Shown: positions 1 through 6,061 of the stretch, piece after piece | Position numbering within the stretch: position 1 is the first letter of the stretch | Layout: each line of letters starts with the position of its first letter | Origin: Betaproteobacteria bacterium | GTDB taxonomy: Bacteria; Pseudomonadota; Gammaproteobacteria; Burkholderiales; SG8-41 | Direction: 5' to 3' | Length of the DNA stretch: 8,092 bases | Assembly: GCA_021414185.1 (NCBI GenBank) | Contig: JAIOOZ010000622.1 | Span: 1-8,092 of the forward strand | The notes under the pieces: generated by a model | Database searches by the model: none | Told to the model about the DNA's origin: nothing | The model's input: the letters and a program-made list of their open reading frames with translations, nothing else | Position numbers and translations under genes: made by a program

Positions 1-593
1 TAGGCGGAATGGCAGGCGAATCCGCGCACGTTGCAGCGAAAACCTTTCTTTCCCTTGTGCGCAATGACCGGCCGCATCAGCGTCGGCTCGCCCACTATGC
101 AGGATTGCGGCTTGATCCCCGCCTGCGCCAGATCGGCAATCAGCCGGCCGACGCCTATGCAACCAACCTCTTCGTCATACGAAAAAGCGAAATGTATGGG
201 CGTCTTCAATCCGCGCTGCGCGAACTCCGGCGCCAGCGCCAGCACGACGGCGACAAAGCTTTTCATGTCGGACGTGCCGCGCCCGTAGAGCCTGCCGTCT
301 TTTTCCACGATGCAAAACGGGTCGGTGTCCCACGCCTGCCCGTCTACCGGCACCACGTCGGTATGGCCAGACAGCACTATGCCCGGCTTGCCGCGCGGGC
401 CCAGCGTCGCAAACAGGTTCGCCTTGCTGCGCTCGTCGTTATAGGTGAGGCGCGCCTCGGCGCCCAGCGCGGCCAGCCGGTCGCGCACGAAATGTATGAG
501 TTCAAGGTTGGAATCGCGGCTGACGGTGGGAAAACCGACAAGCTTGCGTATCATTTCGACGCTGACGGGCGCGCCGGCATGCGGGGTTGCCAT
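1..593 (-). CDS. argE: Acetylornithine deacetylase (M20 metallopeptidase family), N-terminal part, truncated by window edge
   Basis: The minus strand reads open from an ATG at 593 to the window edge, giving 197 codons of a protein usually near 385-400 aa. ArgE hydrolyses N2-acetyl-L-ornithine to ornithine and acetate in the cytoplasm, using two metal ions. Visible M20 residues are SGHTDVVP (H77 metal ligand, D79), RGTSDMK (D109 bridging ligand), DEEVGC (E141 catalytic base, E142 ligand) and GEPT (E169 ligand). The fragment ends just inside the dimerisation domain at GFACHSA, with the conserved H195. The last metal-binding His lies outside the window. The 'KGKKGFRCNVRGFACHS' stretch is typical of proteobacterial ArgE rather than DapE. 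The ATG at 593 fits the usual N-terminus. The frame stays open upstream, but the promoter at 622-650 leaves only about 22 nt of leader, which supports this start. It diverges from the importer genes. A related amino-acid or peptide deacylase is the main alternative. Confidence 0.9.
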   Translation of the reverse strand, partial: MATPHAGAPVSVEMIRKLVGFPTVSRDSNLELIHFVRDRLAALGAEARLTYNDERSKANLFATLGPRGKPGIVLSGHTDVVPVDGQAWDTDPFCIVEKDGRLYGRGTSDMKSFVAVVLALAPEFAQRGLKTPIHFAFSYDEEVGCIGVGRLIADLAQAGIKPQSCIVGEPTLMRPVIAHKGKKGFRCNVRGFACHSA

Positions 594-621
594 GAATATC
601 CAGTTCTGCGGGAAAGGCCAC

Positions 622-650
622 AGAATAGGTGCGGCATTCGCGGGTGTCAA
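622..650 (-). promoter_or_regulatory. Sigma70-type promoter for argE
   Basis: On the minus strand a perfect -35 box TTGACA (plus-strand tgtcaa, 645-650) is followed by exactly 17 nt and a -10 box TATTCT (plus-strand agaata, 622-627), which matches consensus at 4 of 6 bases. Transcription would begin near 615, about 22 nt before the argE ATG at 593. Perfect -35 plus ideal spacing in a divergent intergenic region makes this the best promoter in the window. I saw no clear ARG-box operator palindrome overlapping it. Confidence 0.7.
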
Positions 651-699
651 TTTAAGCGCGCCCAACGCGATTAAACACGCGAACCGCGCTCACGGCGTG

Positions 700-728
700 G
701 TCACAAGCCGGTGAATATACGGTATGCT
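700..728 (+). promoter_or_regulatory. Candidate promoter for the binding-protein/importer operon
   Basis: GTCACA (700-705, 4 of 6 matches to the -35 consensus) and TATGCT (723-728, 4 of 6 matches to the -10 consensus) are separated by 17 nt. Transcription would start near 735, giving a leader of about 34 nt before the ATG at 769. This start would place the upstream in-frame ATG (724) inside the -10 box and so outside the mRNA, in agreement with the RBS-based start choice. The boxes are only moderate, so chance is possible. Confidence 0.35.
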
Positions 729-756
729 GAAAGCGCTGGTTTTCGCTGTTTTATAT

Positions 757-764
757 AGGGGAAG
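757..764 (+). promoter_or_regulatory. Ribosome binding site that decides the first binding-protein start
   Basis: AGGGGAAG lies 4 nt before the ATG at 769. The alternative in-frame ATG at 724 has no such site and would add 15 residues in front of a well-formed signal peptide, so 769 is preferred. Confidence 0.65.
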
Positions 765-768
765 TTCC

Positions 769-2331
769 ATGCCGTTACGCTTGGTCACCGCAGCGATTGC
801 GCTGCTGTTCAGCATCGCATCCGCGAGCGCCGCCGATATCAGCATTGCCATCGGCGCGGACGTCACTTCGATCGATCCGCACTATCACAACCTCACGCCC
901 AACAACAATATCGCCGAGCATATATTCGAAACGATGGTTACCAAGGACCCGAAATCGCTGCTGAAACCGGCGCTTGCGGTGTCATGGAAAGCGATCGACG
1001 ACCTGACGTGGGAATTCAGGCTGCGCAAAGGCGTCAAGTTTCACGATGGCTCCGACTTCACCGCGGCCGACGTCGTGTTCTCGATCGAACGCACGGCGCA
1101 GGTGCCGAACAGCCCGTCGCCGTTTACGCTATACACAAACCAGATCACCGAAAAAATCATCGTTGATCCACTAACCATACGGTTGAAAACGGCTACACCC
1201 TATCCGTTGATGCCCAATGACATGGGCACGGTGTTCATCGTTTCGAGCAAGGTTGCGAAAGGTGCCGCCACCGCGGACTTCGATTCGGGCAAAGCGACCA
1301 TCGGCACCGGGCCCTTCAAATTCGTGCGCTACGCCAAGGGCGACCGCATCGAGCTCGCACGCTTCGACGGCTATTGGGGCACCAAGACGGCGTGGGACAA
1401 AGTTACGTTCCGCGTGATCCCCAGCGATCCTTCGCGCGTGGCGACTCTGCTCGCCGGCGACGTGCGCGCCATCGAAAGCGTGCCGACCGCCGATCTGGCC
1501 AAGCTTTCCAAGGACCCGGCGATCGCGATATCACGCACGGTTTCGCACCGCCTGATTTTCATGCATCTCGATACCAACCGTGACAAATCGCCGGGCGTGA
1601 CAGACAAGGCGGGCAAGCCGCTCGACAAAAATCCGCTCAAAGACGTGCGCGTGCGCAAAGCGATTTCGAAGGCCATCAACCGCCAGGCCATTGTAGAGCG
1701 CGTCATGGAAGGCGCGGCAGTGGCGACCGGGCAGTTGATGCCGGAAGGCATGTTCGGTTACGTGCCGGGCATGAAACCGGAACCGTTCGATCCTGACGGC
1801 GCGAAAAAACTGCTCGCCGAAGCCGGGTACCCGGATGGCTTCGGCCTCACGCTGCACGGCCCCAACGACCGCTACGTGAACGACGATCAGATCTGCCAGG
1901 CCGTGGCGCAAATGCTCTCGCGCATCGGCATCCAGACGCGGGTCGAGACCCTGCCGTCGGCGGTGTATTTCTCGCGCGCGAACAAGCTCGAGTTCAGCTT
2001 GATGCTGGTCGGCTGGGCTGCAGATACCGCCGAGGCCTCATCTCCGCTGAAGGCACAGCTCGCGACTTTTGATGCCAAGAAAGGCATGGGCACCGCCAAC
2101 CGTGGCCGCTATTCGAATCCTAAAATGGATGCATTGCTGGAACAGGCGCTGGCGACAGTCGATGACACGAAACGCGAAAAAATGTTGCAGCAGGCGACCG
2201 AGCTCAGCATCGGCGACCTCGGCATCATCCCGCTGCACCACCAGGTGAACCTGTGGGGCACGCGCAAAGGCGTCATCTACACGCCGCGCACCGACGAGCG
2301 CACTCTCGCCCACGAATTCCGCCCGCAATAA
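769..2331 (+). CDS. Periplasmic substrate-binding protein of a peptide-type ABC importer (SBP_bac_5 family, DppA-like), paralogue 1
   Basis: This 520-aa protein should capture solute in the periplasm and deliver it to the DppB/DppC-type channel encoded downstream. Residues 1-22 form a Sec signal peptide: basic start, hydrophobic core and an A-S-A-A/D cleavage site, with no lipobox Cys. The mature part opens with 'IGADVTSIDPH', typical of the family. The SBP_bac_5 signature region is at about 81-108 (GVKFHDGSDFTAADVVFSIE). Other family segments are GTGPFKFVRY (179-188), LLAEAGYPDGF (348-358) and IIPLHHQVNLW (487-497). The full domain is present at normal length. An open extension to an ATG at 724 is rejected because the RBS at 757-764 and the signal peptide point to 769. 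The gene ends 30 nt before a close paralogue, and no terminator is seen between them, so they are probably co-transcribed. The ligand cannot be read from sequence; di- or oligopeptides, modified amino acids or another small solute are possible. Confidence 0.93.
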   Translation: MPLRLVTAAIALLFSIASASAADISIAIGADVTSIDPHYHNLTPNNNIAEHIFETMVTKDPKSLLKPALAVSWKAIDDLTWEFRLRKGVKFHDGSDFTAADVVFSIERTAQVPNSPSPFTLYTNQITEKIIVDPLTIRLKTATPYPLMPNDMGTVFIVSSKVAKGAATADFDSGKATIGTGPFKFVRYAKGDRIELARFDGYWGTKTAWDKVTFRVIPSDPSRVATLLAGDVRAIESVPTADLAKLSKDPAIAISRTVSHRLIFMHLDTNRDKSPGVTDKAGKPLDKNPLKDVRVRKAISKAINRQAIVERVMEGAAVATGQLMPEGMFGYVPGMKPEPFDPDGAKKLLAEAGYPDGFGLTLHGPNDRYVNDDQICQAVAQMLSRIGIQTRVETLPSAVYFSRANKLEFSLMLVGWAADTAEASSPLKAQLATFDAKKGMGTANRGRYSNPKMDALLEQALATVDDTKREKMLQQATELSIGDLGIIPLHHQVNLWGTRKGVIYTPRTDERTLAHEFRPQ

Positions 2332-2350
2332 ATTCATCTTTAGTTTCTCA

Positions 2351-2356
2351 AAGAGG
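2351..2356 (+). promoter_or_regulatory. Ribosome binding site of the second binding protein
   Basis: AAGAGG lies 5 nt before the ATG at 2362 and supports that start. It sits in the 30-nt spacer after the first binding-protein gene. Confidence 0.6.
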
Positions 2357-2361
2357 CACTC

Positions 2362-3924
2362 ATGATCGCCCGCCTGCTGATCGCTGCACTCATTGCAATC
2401 GCAACTCTCGCCCCCGCGGGCGCTGCCGACCTTGTGATCGGCCTCGGCGCCGACGTGACGTCGATCGACCCGCATAACAACAACGCGGCGCCGAACAACA
2501 GCATCGCCGAGCAGATATTCAACAAGCTGATCGAGAACGACGCTCGCCAGAACCCGAAACCGGGGCTCGCCGAGTCGTGGCGCACGGTCGACGACCTGAC
2601 GTGGGAATTCAAACTGCGCCGCGGCGTGAAATTTCACGACGGCTCGGATTTCACCGCCGCCGACGTCGCGTTCTCGATCGAGCGGCCCAGCGTTATCAAC
2701 ACGCCCGGCGGTTTCACCATATTCACGCGCTCGATCACCGAAAAAATCATCGTCGATCCGTACACCATCCGGCTGAAGACTGCCGCGCCCTATCCGAACC
2801 TGCCGATCGACATGTCGGGGCTGATCATCGTGTCGAGCGTGGCGGCGAAAGGCGCGCTGGCCGCCGATTTCGATTCCGGCAAGGCCACCATAGGCACCGG
2901 CCCGTGGAAATTCGTGCGCTACATCAAGGGCGATCGCATCGAACTCGCGCGCAACGACAACTACTGGGGCCCTAAACCGCCATGGGACAAGGTGACGTTC
3001 CGCCTGATCACCTCCGACCCTTCCCGCGTCGCGGCGCTGCTCGCGGGCGACGTGCAGATGATAGAAGCGATACCGCCCGCCGACTACGCCAAGCTCAAAA
3101 CCAATAAAGACATCGCGATTTTCACCACCATATCCAACCGCATGATCCATTTGCATCTGGACTCCAACCGCGACAAGTCCCCGTTCATCACTGACAAGGC
3201 CGGCAAGCCGCTGGAGAAAAATCCGTTCAAAGATGCGCGCGTGCGTAAAGCCGTCTCCAAGGCGATCAACCGCAATGCGATGGTCGAGCGCGTGATGGAT
3301 GGCCTGGCGATTCCCGCCGGGCAACTGATGCCCGAAGGATTTTTCGGTGTCAGCCCCAATCTGAAGCCCGAGCCCTTCGACCCTGACGGCGCGAAAAAAC
3401 TGCTGGCCGAAGCAGGCTACCCGGACGGCTTCGGCATCACGCTGCACGGCCCCAACAACCGCTACGTCAACGACGACCAGATCGTTCAGGCAGTCGCACA
3501 AATGCTCACCCGTGTCGGCATTGCGACGAAAGTCGAAACACTGCCGTTCTCGGTTTACGTTTCACGCGCCAACAAGGTCGAGTTCAGCGCGGCGCTGCTC
3601 GGCTGGGGCGTTTCCACCGGCGAGGCAACTTACCCGTTACGCTCGCTGATTGCGACCTACAATCCGGCCAAGGGCCTCGGCACCTGGAACTGGGGCCGCT
3701 ATACGAACCCGGCTATGGACGCGCTGCTCGAACAGGGGCTCGCCACGGTCGACAATGCGAAGCGTGACAAGCTGCTGCAGCAGGCGACCGAGCTCGTGAT
3801 CAACGATACCGGGCTCATCCCGCTGCATTTTCAGGTCAACACCTGGGCCGCACGCAGGGGAATTGTCTATACCCCGCGCACCGACGAGCGCACCTATGCG
3901 CACGACGTGCGCGCGGCGCCCTGA
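2362..3924 (+). CDS. Periplasmic substrate-binding protein of a peptide-type ABC importer (SBP_bac_5 family, DppA-like), paralogue 2
   Basis: This is a second SBP_bac_5 protein of exactly 520 aa, strongly similar to the upstream gene along its whole length; by eye roughly two thirds or more of residues are identical. Residues 1-22 are a signal peptide ending A-G-A-A/D without a lipobox Cys, so the protein should be soluble in the periplasm. Shared blocks include IGTGPWKFVRY, LLAEAGYPDGF, YVNDDQ and YTPRTDERT near the C-terminus. The alignment needs only one single-codon gap near residue 110, balanced by one extra residue at the C-terminus. The clearest differences from paralogue 1 are in two C-terminal loops: GWGVSTGEATYPLR (414-427) and GLGTWNWGRY (438-447). 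Paralogue 1 has GWAADTAEASSPLK and GMGTANRGRY there. These loops lie in the part of the fold that contacts ligand in characterised relatives, so a different substrate preference is inferred. The permease gene follows after a 175-nt gap. Confidence 0.93.
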   Translation: MIARLLIAALIAIATLAPAGAADLVIGLGADVTSIDPHNNNAAPNNSIAEQIFNKLIENDARQNPKPGLAESWRTVDDLTWEFKLRRGVKFHDGSDFTAADVAFSIERPSVINTPGGFTIFTRSITEKIIVDPYTIRLKTAAPYPNLPIDMSGLIIVSSVAAKGALAADFDSGKATIGTGPWKFVRYIKGDRIELARNDNYWGPKPPWDKVTFRLITSDPSRVAALLAGDVQMIEAIPPADYAKLKTNKDIAIFTTISNRMIHLHLDSNRDKSPFITDKAGKPLEKNPFKDARVRKAVSKAINRNAMVERVMDGLAIPAGQLMPEGFFGVSPNLKPEPFDPDGAKKLLAEAGYPDGFGITLHGPNNRYVNDDQIVQAVAQMLTRVGIATKVETLPFSVYVSRANKVEFSAALLGWGVSTGEATYPLRSLIATYNPAKGLGTWNWGRYTNPAMDALLEQGLATVDNAKRDKLLQQATELVINDTGLIPLHFQVNTWAARRGIVYTPRTDERTYAHDVRAAP

Positions 3925-3971
3925 TATACGCCGCCGCCGGGCAGCCGCGAATTGTCAAGGCCGTGAAGCAC

Positions 3972-4081
3972 GCGGCCGGCATTGAAGTGGCGGAAATATG
4001 CAGGATGAAAGTTAACGCAAAAGCAGATAGTATTAGAGTGATAAAAATCAGAAAATCAGGTCTCCAGTCCTTGCCGGCCGC
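3972..4081. repeat. 10-bp perfect inverted repeat enclosing an AT-rich island
   Basis: GCGGCCGGCA (3972-3981) and its exact reverse complement TGCCGGCCGC (4072-4081) flank 90 nt of unusual composition: 34 of 90 bases are G or C, against about 60% or more in the surrounding genes. The pairing does not extend by one base on either side. The arms are themselves GC palindrome-like, so chance is possible in a GC-rich genome. The 175-nt gap 3925-4099 otherwise holds no recognisable gene and no convincing terminator. Confidence 0.5.
4005..4033 (+). promoter_or_regulatory. Candidate internal promoter before the permease genes
   Basis: ATGAAA (4005-4010, 4 of 6 to the -35 consensus) and TAGTAT (4028-4033, 4 of 6 to the -10 consensus) are 17 nt apart inside the AT-rich island. 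They would give separate expression of the channel and ATPase genes from the binding proteins. AT-rich sequence throws up such matches easily, so confidence is low. Confidence 0.28.
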
Positions 4082-4099
4082 CTTTCATAACTGAAAACC

Positions 4100-5077
4100 A
4101 TGCTCGTCTTCATCATCCGCCGGATGCTGCAAAGCCTGATCGCGCTGCTCGTGATGTCGGTGCTCATATTCGTCGGCGTGTTCGCGATCGGCAACCCGAT
4201 CGACATCCTGATCAATCCGCAGGCCGACCAGGCCGAAATCGCGCGCGCGACCGCGGCGCTCGGGCTCGACAAACCGATGTGGGTGCAGTACTGGGAGTTC
4301 CTTCGCCACGCGCTGGCCGGCGACCTCGGCCGCTCGTTCTCGCACAATATCCCGGCAGTCCAGCTGATTTTCGAACGCATGCCCGCCACCGTCGAACTCG
4401 CGCTGTGCGCCATGCTGATGGCGATCGTGCTCGGCATACCGCTGGGGCTGGTGGCGGGCATGAAGCCCGACACGTGGTACAGCAAGGCCATCATGGCCGG
4501 CTCCATCTTCGGCTTCAGCCTGCCGACCTTCTGGGTCGGCCTCATGCTGATCATGGTGTTCTCGGTGTACCTGGGCTGGCTGCCGTCGACCGGCCGCGGC
4601 CACACCACGATGCTGTTCGGCGTGCCGGTCAGCTTTCTGAACTGGGACGGGATCGTACATCTGATGATGCCGGCGCTGAACCTCGCGCTCTTCAAGTTGT
4701 CGCTGCTGATCCGCCTTACGCGTGCCGGCACGCGCGAGGCGATGCTGCAGGATTACGTGAAATTCGCGCGCGCCAAGGGCCTGTCGATGCGGCGCATCGT
4801 TGGCGTGCACGTGCTGAAAAATATCCTCATCCCGATCGTCACCGTGATCGGCCTTGAGTTCGGCTCGCTGATCGCTTTTGCGATCGTCACCGAAACCATC
4901 TTCGCGTGGCCCGGCATGGGCAAACTCCTGATCGACTCCATCAACGTGCTCGACCGCCCCGTCATCGTCGCCTACGTGCTGATCATCGTCTGCATGTTCG
5001 TCATCATCAACCTGCTGGTCGATCTGCTATATTCGCTGCTCGATCCGCGCGTGCGTCTGGCCGAGGCCAAGGCATGA
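4100..5077 (+). CDS. dppB: ABC importer inner-membrane permease, DppB/OppB type
   Basis: This 325-aa protein is one of two channel subunits through which solute from the binding proteins crosses the inner membrane. The N-terminus MLVFIIRRMLQSLIALLVMS is the standard DppB opening, with the first membrane segment at about 9-30. Further hydrophobic segments lie near 98-120, 133-160, 188-207, 245-268 and 287-312, giving the expected six. The cytoplasmic EAA-like coupling loop at about 218-247 (DYVKFARAKGLSMRRIVG) keeps the conserved Gly (G227) that docks on the ATPase. A hallmark 'TETIFAWPGMGKLL' motif follows at 264-277. The short C-terminal tail LLDPRVRLAE is also typical. Length is normal. The start is fixed by homology because no clear Shine-Dalgarno sequence precedes it (the upstream bases are ctgaaaacc). 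Its stop overlaps the dppC start by 4 nt. The Dpp assignment is by family; nickel and opine importers share this architecture. Confidence 0.93.
   Translation: MLVFIIRRMLQSLIALLVMSVLIFVGVFAIGNPIDILINPQADQAEIARATAALGLDKPMWVQYWEFLRHALAGDLGRSFSHNIPAVQLIFERMPATVELALCAMLMAIVLGIPLGLVAGMKPDTWYSKAIMAGSIFGFSLPTFWVGLMLIMVFSVYLGWLPSTGRGHTTMLFGVPVSFLNWDGIVHLMMPALNLALFKLSLLIRLTRAGTREAMLQDYVKFARAKGLSMRRIVGVHVLKNILIPIVTVIGLEFGSLIAFAIVTETIFAWPGMGKLLIDSINVLDRPVIVAYVLIIVCMFVIINLLVDLLYSLLDPRVRLAEAKA
5063..5066 (+). promoter_or_regulatory. Ribosome binding site and translational coupling signal for dppC
   Basis: GAGG inside the end of dppB is 7 nt before the dppC ATG (5074). With the ATGA start/stop overlap at 5074-5077, this indicates coupled translation of the two channel subunits. 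Confidence 0.55.
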
Positions 5078-5961
5078 GCACCGCCGGCGTCGAGTCGCCT
5101 TTCAAACGCGTCGCCGCGGATTTCGCGGAGAGCCGCCTGGCGCTGGTCGGACTCGCGACCCTGATTTTGATTCTGATCGTGGCAATCGGAGCACCCCTGG
5201 TGTCACCGCAGAATCCGTACAATCTGGCGACGCTCGACATCATGGATTCGAAGCTGCCGCCCGGCAGCCAGAGCCTCGACGGCATGACGTTCTGGCTCGG
5301 CAGCGACGACCAGGGACGCGACATGCTGTCGGCTATATTTTATGGACTGCGCATCAGCCTCGGCGTGGGCACGCTGGCCACCGTGTGCGCGCTTGCCATC
5401 GGTCTTGCGGTCGGGCTCATCGCCGCGTGGTTCGGCGGTTGGGTCGAGGCGGTCATCATGCGGATCGTCGACCTGCAACTGTCGTTCCCGTCCATCCTCA
5501 TCGCGCTGGTGCTGCTGGCGTCCCTCGGCCAGGGCGTCGACAAGATCGTGATTGCACTGATCACCGTGCAATGGGCGTACTACGCGCGCACCGTACGGGG
5601 TGCTGCGCTGGTCGAACGCAACAAGGAATACATCGAGGCTGCGACCTGCCTTGCGCTGTCGACGCCGCGCATCCTGTTCAAACACCTGCTGCCCAATGTG
5701 CTGCCGCCGCTCATCGTTATTGCCACCGTGCAGGTTGCGCATGCCATTGCGCTCGAAGCGACGCTGTCGTTCCTGGGTCTCGGCATGCCGATCACCTCGC
5801 CGTCGCTGGGCCTGCTGATCGCCAACGGTTTTACCCACCTGATGTCGGGCAAGTACTGGATCAGCCTCTATCCCGGCATCGCGTTATTGATCACCATCGT
5901 CAGCATCAACCTCGTCGGCGACCAGTTGCGCGACGTGCTCAATCCGAGGTTGCAGAAATGA
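5074..5961 (+). CDS. dppC: ABC importer inner-membrane permease, DppC/OppC type
   Basis: This 295-aa protein is the second channel subunit and partner of the upstream DppB-like protein. It begins with an OppC_N-type region (about 8-58) containing the first membrane helix (22-43). The hallmark GSDDQGRDMLSAIFYGLRIS (76-95) follows. The BPD_transp_1 domain has hydrophobic segments near 96-118, 133-152, 157-172, 212-232 and 262-282. The EAA loop starts at E188: EAATCLALSTPRILFKHLLP. The position normally occupied by Gly (EAA-x3-G) is A194, an unusual change. LEATLSFLGLGM (228-238) and the C-terminal GDQLRDVLNPRL are family-typical. The frame is open upstream to an ATG at 4906, but that would lie within dppB coding sequence. 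The ATG at 5074, with GAGG 7 nt upstream and a 4-nt overlap with the dppB stop, is the natural start. A palindromic repeat separates it from the ATPase gene. Confidence 0.93.
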   Translation: MSTAGVESPFKRVAADFAESRLALVGLATLILILIVAIGAPLVSPQNPYNLATLDIMDSKLPPGSQSLDGMTFWLGSDDQGRDMLSAIFYGLRISLGVGTLATVCALAIGLAVGLIAAWFGGWVEAVIMRIVDLQLSFPSILIALVLLASLGQGVDKIVIALITVQWAYYARTVRGAALVERNKEYIEAATCLALSTPRILFKHLLPNVLPPLIVIATVQVAHAIALEATLSFLGLGMPITSPSLGLLIANGFTHLMSGKYWISLYPGIALLITIVSINLVGDQLRDVLNPRLQK

Positions 5962-5971
5962 CACCGTCAGG

Positions 5972-6045
5972 CGTCATCCCCGCGCAGGCGGGGATCCAGT
6001 TCACGGGAACAAAAATCCTGGATTCCCGCCTGCGCGGGAATGACG
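5972..6045. repeat. 74-nt palindromic repeat (REP/MITE-like), two mirrored stem-loops
   Basis: Two 28-nt arms (5972-5999 and 6018-6045) are inverted copies of one another with 26 of 28 positions matching; an 18-nt centre separates them. Each arm also folds on itself: left ATCCCCGC-GCAG-GCGGGGAT (5976-5995) and right ATTCCCGC-CTGC-GCGGGAAT (6022-6041), both perfect 8-bp stems with 4-nt loops. The two mismatches between arms pair with each other in the stem (C-G in the left, T-A in the right). From memory this 'GTCATTCCCGCGCAGGCGGGAATCCAG' family is a common dispersed intergenic repeat of proteobacteria. It lies 10 nt after the dppC stop and 16 nt before the dppD start. I see no target duplication and no encoded protein. 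It is not a terminator by form, since no T-tract follows. Confidence 0.88.
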
Positions 6046-6061
6046 GAAAATCATAATCACC

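Noticed and set aside
9..674. 221-codon open frame on the plus strand at the window start
   Set aside because: The minus strand here encodes ArgE with all expected metal-site motifs; the plus-strand product has none.
2038..3501. Long 487-codon open frame on the minus strand across the binding-protein genes
   Set aside because: It is antisense to two convincing genes with signal peptides and family motifs. Its product is Arg/His/Asp-rich, low in recognisable motifs and typical of antisense frames kept open by GC-rich third positions.
3959..3977. Possible hairpin (GCC-GTG-aag-CAC with a bulge, then GGC) after the second binding-protein gene
   Set aside because: The stem is short and interrupted and no T-tract follows, so I do not call a Rho-independent terminator.
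3951..4094. Open stretch in the dppB upstream gap reading IVKAVKHAAGIEVAEICRMK and onward
   Set aside because: It has no good start or ribosome binding site, overlaps the AT-rich island and matches no family I recognise. It might be a decayed remnant, but nothing supports that.
5972..6045. Considered as a two-repeat CRISPR-like array
   Set aside because: The two copies are inverted rather than direct, there is a single short centre rather than spacers, and no cas gene is present.
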